26,221 nucleotides of DNA from Trachelipus rathkii (taxonomy: Eukaryota > Arthropoda > Malacostraca > Isopoda > Trachelipodidae). The DNA lies in contig JABUQX010060083.1 of NCBI GenBank assembly GCA_015478945.1, positions 12,501-38,721 on the forward strand, in the 5' to 3' direction. Shown piece by piece: positions 18,812-26,221 of this stretch (position 1 is its first letter; each line of letters starts with the position of its first letter). The notes under the pieces were generated by a model. That model was not told where the DNA came from. It did no database searches and saw only the letters and a list, made by a program, of their open reading frames with translations. The position numbers and the translations under genes are program-made.

Positions 18812-19500
18812 ATGGAATGTGTCTGAGAATTGTTGTCAAAGGCTTTAACTAATGTCTGTAGCCAGGAGTATTGTTCTGTATGAGGGTGTTTTGTTTATAT
18901 TTCGCTTACGTTTTGTGTGTATTAGTTAAGGTTGTTGAGGTAGAGTGAGATTTTTTAACACCGTGATGATGATTTGACATACACCTGGATTGAATTTGGT
19001 CAGCATGACTCTTCTCCCATTAATTTGCACAAAGATGAGAGAGGAGGGATATGGTCGGTATGAAGACGGGAGGTTTGGGATGCTTTACTGTTTTAATTTA
19101 GGTACTGGATGATGGTTTTTTTTTTTAGTGTGAGGGATTACTAATTGAAGAACCAGGACTATTATTGAAGATACTCTGTAATGAATGATTATAGTAGTAA
19201 GGGTACAGAAGTGTTTTACTGTGTAGACTTAGAGATGGTTGTCTGGCCCAGTCAGCAGGGAGAAGTTTTTTAGGGTTTTTTAATAAGTTTAGTTTTTCTT
19301 GTGTAGGTTGGCTTCTAGCTGCGTGTTATAAGTTTGCGAATTATTCTTCATTATTTGCATGTGTGGATTTATTGGATATATTGGAATAGTGTTGTGCGAG
19401 GATGTTGAAGTGCTGTTAGGGAGGGATTGAGTTATTGTTGTCTCTTATAAGCTTATTTGTGGGTTGGGAGTTGTTCAGGGGAGTTTGTGGAGGCGTTTTA
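18812..19500. other. G/T-rich block with reversed strand bias
   Basis: For about 690 bp the + strand is rich in G and T and very poor in C (the 60 bases from 19081 have about 3 C and 13 G). Both flanks are C-rich and G-poor. There is no open frame or tandem unit. It could be an inverted piece of the flanking type of DNA, or an assembly join. Confidence 0.55.
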
Positions 19501-19927
19501 TTATTGCCAACGTTCTTCTCTCCTTACCGGCCTCTGCCCATTCTCCTCATTTAATGTTTTTACATTTCTAATGTTCACATATATTATTTAAATTACTTAT
19601 TTATGTATGGTGAATTCATTCATCCTCACAGTAAATCATTACTTACTACTGAATTTCACTCTTACAATCTTTGCACCATAAAGTGCAAACTTAACAACAC
19701 ATTATCATCCTCGATACACCTCACATAAGCTCAATCATCTCATCCTGTCTTGAACTCTCTCTTATACTATTGTATACTTGGTCTTCCTACCCATCAACTG
19801 AACCGACACTCATGTCTATACTTATCCATCCAACATATTGCTCCCCTAAACTAGGCTTGCCTAACTGTTCGCAAATACGCACACTCAACCTTATTTCTCT
19901 TTCTCATAAATCCCTAATTACTGCTCA
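19501..19927. other. C-rich AT-rich DNA, no gene seen
   Basis: Strand bias returns to C over G at about 19505. The + frame 19770-20078 runs into the CT and CA repeats and is not accepted as a gene. Confidence 0.4.
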
Positions 19928-19999
19928 CTCATCTCTTCTCTCTGCTCTCTTCTCCTTCTCCCTACTTCTCTCTCTCTTTTTCTTTGATCTCCCTCTCCC
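19928..19999 (+). repeat. CT-rich tract
   Basis: Almost entirely C and T, with repeated TCTC words, directly abutting the CA microsatellite. Confidence 0.8.
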
Positions 20000-20069
20000 A
20001 ACACACACACACACACACCCACACACACACACACACACACACCACACACACACACCACACACACACACT
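20000..20069 (+). repeat. (CA)n microsatellite
   Basis: ACAC dinucleotides over about 70 bp with a few CC interruptions (near 20019, 20042 and 20055). It explains the Cys/Val-rich and Thr/His-rich frames on both strands. Confidence 0.95.
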
Positions 20070-20559
20070 CTGACCTGACTCAAATAAGCTCTCCTGACTT
20101 CACAAGGCATATCTATGCTAACGTCAACTAATGCTGATTACCTTACCAGATTTCTTACTATCCACATAACTGTTTCGACTTTAATATGTGCAGGCTTTCA
20201 TTTCTATAAGTAACTCTTTCGACGTTTGTATGCTGCACAAAACAATTAATAATTTCTTTTGCATGACCAAACATTTACATTTTGTGCAAAGTTTTCATTT
20301 TAACGAAACATCCTCACTCACCAGAAAATATCACAACTATTCTTTCCAGCAACTGGTCCCTTATCACTGAGCGCTATAATGAATGACGTCACCACAATGC
20401 GAGAAACTGATTGGTCTGTTACGCCCCATCACAGGTTACATACGACTAATAAATGTTTCATTAAAGGTAGATGTACAGGTCTGTAAATATTTCAGTTCCA
20501 TACTATGTGTCAGTGCATAAAAAAGGCTCTCAATGGTTGATGATAAGACAGTATTATGA
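20070..20559. other. Unique AT-rich DNA, no gene seen
   Basis: The + frame 20188-20370 is His/Phe/Ser-rich, without motifs. The only distinctive elements are the CRE-like and CCAAT-like words listed separately and an AATAAA at 20450-20455. Confidence 0.4.
20384..20414. promoter_or_regulatory. CRE palindrome near inverted CCAAT
   Basis: TGACGTCA at 20384-20391 is an exact cAMP-response element, and ATTGG (reverse CCAAT) lies at 20410-20414. These pair in many promoters, but no TATA or downstream gene is evident, so this may be chance. Confidence 0.2.
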
Positions 20560-20684
20560 TATATATATATATATATATATATATAATCTATATATAATAT
20601 ATATATAAACTATAATATATATATATATATATATATAATATAATATAGTATATAAATATATAATATAATATATATATATATATT
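20560..20684. repeat. (TA)n microsatellite, compound
   Basis: About 125 bp of TA dinucleotides with TAATA and single-base slips. Confidence 0.92.
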
Positions 20685-20928
20685 AAATGTAATCGCATTG
20701 AATTCAAGTTGTGACGTTATTCTATAGCGTAATGCAATGTATTCCGTTTTCTAAATAAATAAATATATTTTCCATTAACTATGACTTTTATAATTTGTAT
20801 ACTCCATTTTATTTTCAAACTCACATATTTATATTTTCTTTTCTCTTTTCATATAACCCATTTTCTAAACTTGGATCATTAACTATAGTATTTTGAGCAC
20901 ATCATTTCTATAGCTGCGCTATTATTTT

Positions 20929-21112
20929 TTCACAATTTCTTTTGTAAACCTAAACTATTATATTTCCTTTTGTTTAAAATTTTAATGTTTCATAAGTTAT
21001 ATTTGGTTTAAAATTGTTTTTTATTTTAAAAATATATTTATATTCAGAAAATCAATTTCATTTTTAAACATTTAAAAAAAAAAAAAAAAGGTATATACTT
21101 TACTGACCCTAA
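20929..21112. repeat. Direct repeat copy A (about 180 bp, AT-rich)
   Basis: It begins TTCACAATTTC, followed by TTTGTAAACCTAA, and ends with ATATACTTTACTGACCCTAA. The same order of words occurs at 21845-22014. It includes a 16-bp A run at 21074-21089. The copies have diverged by substitutions and small indels. Their role is unknown; they could be terminal repeats of a short element or part of a segmental duplication. Confidence 0.75.
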
Positions 21113-21129
21113 TCTTGTGTGGGACACTG

Positions 21130-21300
21130 CACCGGAGCCGTTGTCGGAGTCAGAGTTGAAATCTGAATACATACGAATATTAGTGAGAATAAGATATATG
21201 TTCATGGGATACAAACAGGGGGAACTTGATTTTGAGAGTTTCAGAACCCTCATTGGTGCCTGAGAGACCCCTCTGATGGGATCCCTAAGAAAAAAAAGAA
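21130..21300. repeat. Internal duplication, unit 1
   Basis: It starts CACCGGAG, includes TCAGAGTTGAAATCTG, and ends near CCCTAAGAAA. The matching unit 2 lies 273 bp downstream with the first 60 bp about 80% identical. The minus frame across both units reads 'DFNSD' twice, which is a consequence of the duplication and not evidence of a gene. Confidence 0.7.
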
Positions 21301-21402
21301 GAAATAAACGAGAGATATAGAGAACACATAAGAGAAGAAGATGTGATAAAGCTGGAATAAGAACAAGACATAGATGGAGAAGGACCATGATGTGGTGCTC
21401 TT

Positions 21403-21575
21403 CACCGGAGATGGTGTCGGTGTCAGAGTTGAAATCTGCATACAAACGTATAATTAACCGAATAAGATGTCTTCCCTATTTTTATGAAAAATGGAGAACA
21501 TGATTTTTTTAGGTTTCTGAACATTCAAGGTGTAGGGGTAGGGGACCTCCCCTAAGAGGGGGTTTATTCCTAAGA
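21403..21575. repeat. Internal duplication, unit 2
   Basis: Second copy of the 21130 unit at an exact 273-bp offset over CACCGGAG and TCAGAGTTGAAATCTG. Similarity weakens after about 70 bp, but a 'GTTTCtGAAC..TCA' word and a TCCCTAAG/TCCTAAG end are shared. Confidence 0.7.
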
Positions 21576-21844
21576 AATAAATTTCAGAGCGCGTTACTGT
21601 GGACGGAAAAAATAATTCGCTTAAGAATCCGAGAAGAGTCGGACCGACTCCGTAGCGGAGGCAGATCGGGGCTGGAGAGGGAAGTGAGTATTAGTAGTGC
21701 GATGCTTGAACCAAAACTTCCTTTCGACTTGCCTAATGAATGTTATGTCAAACCCTATGCGAGGGTGGCTGCTGAGATTGATTACGTTGTTCTTCTGTAT
21801 CAGTCTCAAATCTCATTTTTTTTTTAACCTGATATAATTATATA
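21576..21844. other. GC-richer segment with palindromes, no gene seen
   Basis: It contains GAGTCGGACCGACTC (21636-21650), a palindrome around one central base, overlapping CTCCG-TAG-CGGAG (21648-21660). The 62-codon minus frame 21809-21621 reads across the palindromes and lacks motifs. Confidence 0.5.
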
Positions 21845-22014
21845 TTCACAATTTCGTTTGTAAACCTAAGAAATTATATTTTCTTTTGTTTAAAGTTGTT
21901 ATTTATTTAAAAATTATACTTATTTTCAGAAAATGTTTCATTATTAAATATTTAATGTTTGTACTATAAAAAAATTTACCTTTTAATTAAAAATATATAC
22001 TTTATTGACCCTAA
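21845..22014. repeat. Direct repeat copy B (about 170 bp, AT-rich)
   Basis: Second copy of 20929-21112, in the same orientation, about 915 bp downstream. It shares TTCACAATTTC, GTAAACCTAA, TTCAGAAAAT and the ACTTTA(C/T)TGACCCTAA end. Confidence 0.75.
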
Positions 22015-22098
22015 AGCTGTAAAGCAATATAGCCGTAGCGCAAACACTCCATACAAGCCTATCTCCCAGCTTGCCATGCGCTATTGCTTTACTGCTTT
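22013..22098. repeat. Inverted repeat able to form an 86-nt hairpin
   Basis: Arm 22013-22029 (AAAGCTGTAAAGCAATA) pairs with 22082-22098 (TATTGCTTTACTGCTTT) with one mismatch in 17. A further GCGC/GCGC pair (22038-22041 and 22078-22081) can extend it across a bulge. The intervening sequence is less AT-rich than its surroundings. It could be the ends of a small MITE-like insertion or a structured RNA; no target duplication is obvious. Confidence 0.6.
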
Positions 22099-22695
22099 TA
22101 AGTCATATTTGATTACATTTGTATAACTAAACGTGAAAATAACTTCATTACATGAAAAAAATGATTAAAACCATTTTATGTTTTAACTAAATTTTTATTA
22201 AAAATATCAGTTAATCATTAAATCAATAGATCAAACTCTGCTCCACCACACAATCTCCCATTCCCTATCATCTGTGATGTATTGATGAATTGATTAAAGT
22301 CATATTTAATCTTTACTATGTGTATAGCACAACATAGAAATATGTTCTTTGCATGAACATTACATAAAATTATTATAACCAGAGACCTGGTATCTCTTTA
22401 AACTTGATACAGTTCATTCCTACGACGTAACCTTTATAACATACCAATACCCTACCTAACCTAATAACGTAACTTGCCATAACATATCGTATCTAACATA
22501 CAAATCTATGAAAAAAATACCATTTTCTATCAAGTACCCTACAAATCAAAACTGTTAACATAAAATACATTCATAACATAACAAGGTAATTACATTGTAA
22601 ATCTTATAATCGTCATAAACCTTACCAAACCTGAAATATTAATCAAACATATTCTGGCAATACTAAACTATGAATATCTACTAACAATTAGCATA
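22099..22695. other. AT-rich unique DNA, no gene seen
   Basis: No frame, motif or repeat that I can support; many ATAACAT-like words between 22430 and 22680. Confidence 0.45.
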
Positions 22696-22811
22696 GTATA
22701 TATTATAATATACTATATTATATATATATATTATATATATATATATACTATATAATTATATATATATATATATATATGTTTATATATACTATATATATAT
22801 ATATATATATA
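22696..22811. repeat. (TA)n microsatellite, compound
   Basis: About 115 bp of TA dinucleotides with ATTATA and TACT interruptions. It is separated from the purine tract by about 50 bp of ordinary sequence (22812-22860). Confidence 0.92.
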
Positions 22812-22860
22812 GGACATTTATAAGAGTTTGACTCCGTTGATCGTGGGAAAATTTTCGATA

Positions 22861-25800
22861 AGGAAATGGGAAAAAAAAGAAAAAGGGAGGAAAAAAAATA
22901 AAAAAAAAAAGGTGGGATCTGGGGGAGAAAAAAAATTTAAAAGGGGCAGTAATAAAAAAGAAGGGGGAAAAAAAAATAAAACAAAGGGGAAAGGAAAAAA
23001 AAAACAAATACAAAAAAAAAAAAGAAGGAAAAAAGGGGAAAAGAAAAAGGAAAAAGGGAAAAATGAAATAAAAAGTGGAGGAAAAAAAAGGAGAAGAGAG
23101 TGATTGGGGAAAAAGGGAAATGGAAAGAAAGAAGGAAAGAGGAAAAAAGATGAATACAAAAAAGAAAAATAAGAGTTAGATAAAATAATGAAAAAAAAAG
23201 GAAAGAAGAAGGAACAGGAGAAAAAGGAGAAAAAAAAAAAGGAATAAGGAAAAAGGACAGGAAAAAAGGGAAAATTGAAAAGGGGAGAAAAAAAAATATA
23301 AAAAAGGAGAAAAGAAGAGAGAAAGGAAAAAAAAAAAAAGGATATAAACAAGAGGGGAAAAAAAAAGAAACAAATAATAAAAGGGAGGAATGACAAAGGA
23401 AGGAAAAAGGAAGGAAGGAAAAAAAAAAGAAAAAAGAGGAAGGGAAGATAGAAAATAAGGAAAAGGGCGGGGAAAAAAATAAGAAAAAAGGAGAGGGAGA
23501 AGAAAGAAATAAGAAAAGAAAAAAAAGCGGGGAAAAAAAAAAAAAAGAAAGGACGAGAAAGAGAAAAAAAAAAGAAGAAATAAAGGAAGGGAGGAAAAAA
23601 AACAAAGAAAAAAAGACGAAGAAGGAGATAAAAAAAAAAAAAGAAAAGGAACAAGGAAAACGTAACAAAAAAAAGAAAAAAGAAAAAAAAGAAAAAAAAA
23701 AAGGAAGGAATAAAAGAAACTAAGGGAAGGGGGGGTAAAAAGAGGAGGAAGAAAGACAAGAAAGGGAAAAGGGGAAAAGAGAAAGAAGGAACGAAAGGAA
23801 ATTAAAAAGAAATCAAATAAAAGATGAGAGAAAAAGAGGGGAAAAAGAAGAAAAAAAAGGAATAAAAAATATAAGAAAAGAAAGGAAATACATAGAAAAT
23901 AAAAGAGGTTATAAACTTCCGAAGAAGGTATTGATTGAAGAAAAAAGGGAAAAGGGAAAGACGGAATTAAAAGAACAGTAAAAAAAAAAAGAAAGAAGAG
24001 AAGGAAGAGAAGGGTTTAATCAGGAATAAGTAAAAGAATAAAGGAAAGGAAGAAAAAAAAAACAAAGAAGGGAGGGAAAAAAGAAAGAAAGGGAGAAGGA
24101 GAAGGGAGAAGGGAAAGAAAGAAAAATAAAAGAGGAATAAAAAAGAAAAAAACGGAAGGAAGAAGAAAGAGAAAAGAGAAAAAAAAGTAAAAAAAAAGGT
24201 AAAAAAAAAAAGGGGAAAGAATAGGAAAAGGGAGGAAGGGAAAGAAAAAAAAAAAGACAATGAAAAATAAAAGAAAAAAAAAAAAAGAAAGGAAAAAAAA
24301 AGTAAAAAGCAAGAGCATGAAAAATTAGGACAAGGTTAGTAAAAAAGAGAAAAGAGAAAAGGAAAAGAAAAGAAAGGGAAAGAAAGGGAAAGTAAGAAAG
24401 AAGGATAAAAATAAAAAAAAAGAAGTGGGGAGGGGGGAAGAAAAAAAAAGAAAGGAAAAAAGAAAGAGGAAAAGGAAGAAAGAAAAAACAAGGGTTACAA
24501 GACTAAGAAGAGTTGAGAGGGGGGAAAAGGGAGAATATAAGGAAGAGGGAGAGTGACAAAACAAGGAATAAGGGAGAAGCAAATATACATTAAAAAAAGA
24601 AAACAGAAAAAGAGGGGAAGAGAGAAGAGGGGTGGCAGGGAAGAGAAGCAAACTCAAAAGAAAGGAAAAGAAAGAAAATAAGAAGGAAAAAAGAAGTAAT
24701 AAATTGCGGGGAGAAAAAGGGAAAAAAATATTAAAGAAAAAAAGGGAAAAAGGAGAAGAAAAGAACAAGAAAGATTAGAGGGGAAAAAAACAGAGAGGAA
24801 CAGAGAAAAGAAAAAGAAAAGTGGAAGAGAAAAGGAAGGAAAATGTTTTGAAATATAAATAAATAAAGGAAAAAAAGAAAAAAGAGGGAAGGAAGAGGGA
24901 AAAAGAAAAAGAAAAAGGGGAGATATAAGAAAAGGAAGAAATAGAAATAAAAACAAAAAGAAAAAAAGGAAAGAAACAAGAAGCAAAGGAAAAAAATAAA
25001 ATGACAAGTAATTAGAAAGAGAAAAAAGAAATAAAAGATTGAAGAAAACAAGTCGTGAAGATAATAAACAAAAAGGGAAGAGAAAGAAAAGAAATAAACA
25101 AAGAAAAGAAAAAAAAAAAAAAAAGGATAAAAGGTAAAAAGAGAGAGAAAAGGAAAAGAAAAAAAAAAATTAGGGAAAAAAGAAAGGAAAAAAGGGGGAG
25201 AAAAAACCAAAAAAGGAACATTAAACCGAAAAAAATACAAATAAAAAAGTCGTAGAATTAGAAAAAAAGCCAAAAAGAAAGGAAAAAGGAGCGAAGAATA
25301 GGGAACACAAAAAAAGAAAAAAAAAAAAAAAAAGGGAAGAAAGAGAAAAAAGAAAGGTGGAGAAGGAGAAAAAGAAAAAAGGAGAGAAAATAACTGAAAT
25401 ATAAAAAAAGGCAGAATAAAAAAAAGGAAAAGGGGTAGCGAAAGAAAGAAAACAAAGGGGAAAAAATAAATGAAAGGGAAAAGGAAAGAAGGGAAAAAAA
25501 AAAAGACAAAAAGGAACAAGAGAATAGAAAAAGAGAAAAGGAAAAAAAAAAAAGGGGGGAATAAAAAAACAGGAAAAAAACAGGAAAAAAAAAGAAAGCA
25601 AAAACAATAAAAAGAAGAAAAAAAGAAGGAAGAGGAAAAAGCAAGAAGAAGAAGAAAAGAAATACAGGAAAAAAAAAGTGAAAAAAAAAAAAAAAAAAAG
25701 GAAGAACAGACAAAGAGAAGAAAAAGGAAAAAAAAGTGTTGAAGAAGAAACAAAAAAAGAAAGGTATAAAAATAAAAAAAAAAAGAGTAGAAGAAGAGAA

Positions 25801-26221
25801 ACAGGAAAGAGGGAAAAAAAAGAAAATTATGAAAATATTGCAAAAATAGAAAGAATAAATGAATAAGATAAAAGAAAAAATAAAAAGGAAAAAAAATATG
25901 AAAATGCAAAAAGACAATCGAAAGGATAAAAGGATATAAAAAAAAGAGACGGAAAGAATGAAAAGGAAGCACAATAAAAAGATAAAAGGGAAAAAGAAGA
26001 AAAGAAAAAGAGAAAAAAGGGGAAAAAAAAGGAAAAGAAAAAAGGGGAAAGAGAAGGAAAAAAAGAAGAAAGGAAAGAAAAAGAAAAGAAAGAAAAAAAA
26101 AGGGGGGGAAGAGAAGACAAGGGAGGGGAAAAAGGGAGGGAGGAAAAAGGGAAAAAAAAAAAGAGGAAGAGAGAAAGGAAGAAGAGAAGAAGAAGAGAGG
26201 AAAAAGGAAGAGAGAAAGGGG
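22861..26221 (+). repeat. 3.4-kb homopurine (A/G) tract, continues past window
   Basis: Almost every base is A or G; in lines sampled, pyrimidines are roughly 3 to 10 of 60, mostly isolated T. A runs of 4-17 alternate with G runs of 1-8 without a fixed period, though GGAAA, GAAA and AAAGG words dominate. The minus strand is therefore nearly all T and C, which lacks stop codons and creates long Phe/Leu/Ser frames (for example 25972-24731 and 23759-22818) that are not genes. Possible origins are a decayed (GAAA/GGAAA)n satellite or an unpolished low-complexity read. Confidence 0.85.
23900..23940. other. Mixed-sequence island inside the purine tract
   Basis: About 40 bp around GAGGTTATAAACTTCCGAAG contains all four bases at ordinary frequency, unlike the sequence on both sides. 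It may be unique DNA between two tract arrays. Confidence 0.5.

Noticed and set aside
19770..20078. 102-codon + frame ending in Thr/His repeats
   Set aside because: Its second half is just the translated CT tract and (CA)n microsatellite; the first half has no motif.
21044..21445. 133-codon minus frame with two acidic 'DFNSD' segments and a hydrophobic middle
   Set aside because: The two similar segments come from a non-coding 273-bp duplication, and it ends in the translation of an A run. No known domain.
12371..22811. CRISPR-like array from the recurring (TA)n blocks
   Set aside because: The blocks are dinucleotide microsatellites with irregular spacing and no conserved unit or spacers, in a eukaryotic context.
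22828..23103. Lys/Gly-rich + strand frame in the purine tract, and a similar one at 25055-25255
   Set aside because: A/G-only DNA encodes Lys, Arg, Glu and Gly in all frames; no domain, and the frames end when a chance TAA or TGA occurs.
24731..25972. 413-codon minus-strand open frame and its neighbours (for example 22818-23759 and 25258-25974)
   Set aside because: They are almost only Phe, Leu, Ser and Pro because the strand is nearly pure T and C, which cannot form stop codons. Several frames are open at once, which is the mark of composition and not coding.

Overview
The window looks like non-genic, repeat-rich DNA from an invertebrate nuclear genome. An arthropod is most likely: a decapod crustacean or another repeat-heavy arthropod fits the env-bearing Ty3/gypsy remnant combined with heavy (TA)n, (CA)n and purine-rich simple repeats. 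This placement is inference. I see no convincing host exon, tRNA or rRNA anywhere, and most open frames are chance openings in AT-rich or low-complexity DNA.

Region 1 (about 1-8560, minus strand) is the only part with recognisable proteins. It is one decayed LTR-type retroelement in the expected order, read from high to low coordinates: possible gag remnant (about 8550-7260), aspartic protease (about 7250-6900), linker, reverse transcriptase (about 6010-5110), RNase H (about 5110-4764), integrase (about 4500-3400), an acidic Pol tail (3072-2598), a pol/env junction with a perfect hairpin, then an env gene of the insect errantivirus/baculovirus F-like type (about 2300-116). Every domain is split by frameshifts and stops, so it is a fossil and not an active element. 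The 3' LTR would lie at or beyond the left edge, and no 5' LTR could be recognised on the right.

Region 2 (about 8560-11650) is intergenic. It holds a polypyrimidine block overlapping the possible gag end, an AT-rich stretch, and a cluster of GTGAC/TGACCT motifs at 11440-11580.

Region 3 (about 11650-20110) is AT-rich and low in complexity, with C far exceeding G on the + strand. It contains (TA)n microsatellites at 12371-12416, 15686-15814 and 16287-16349. A G/T-rich block of about 700 bp (18812-19500) flips this strand bias sharply. The region ends in a CT-rich tract and a (CA)n microsatellite.

Region 4 (20110-22860) holds two more (TA)n arrays. Between them is a duplicated module: direct copies of about 180 bp at 20929-21112 and 21845-22014, flanking a 273-bp-period internal duplication. 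A strong inverted repeat follows at 22013-22098.

Region 5 (22861-26221) is 3.4 kb of almost pure A/G sequence running off the window end. The long Phe/Leu/Ser open frames opposite it are composition artefacts. The best 'systems' here are the env-carrying retroelement and the unexplained non-coding architectures; I found no new multi-gene system.
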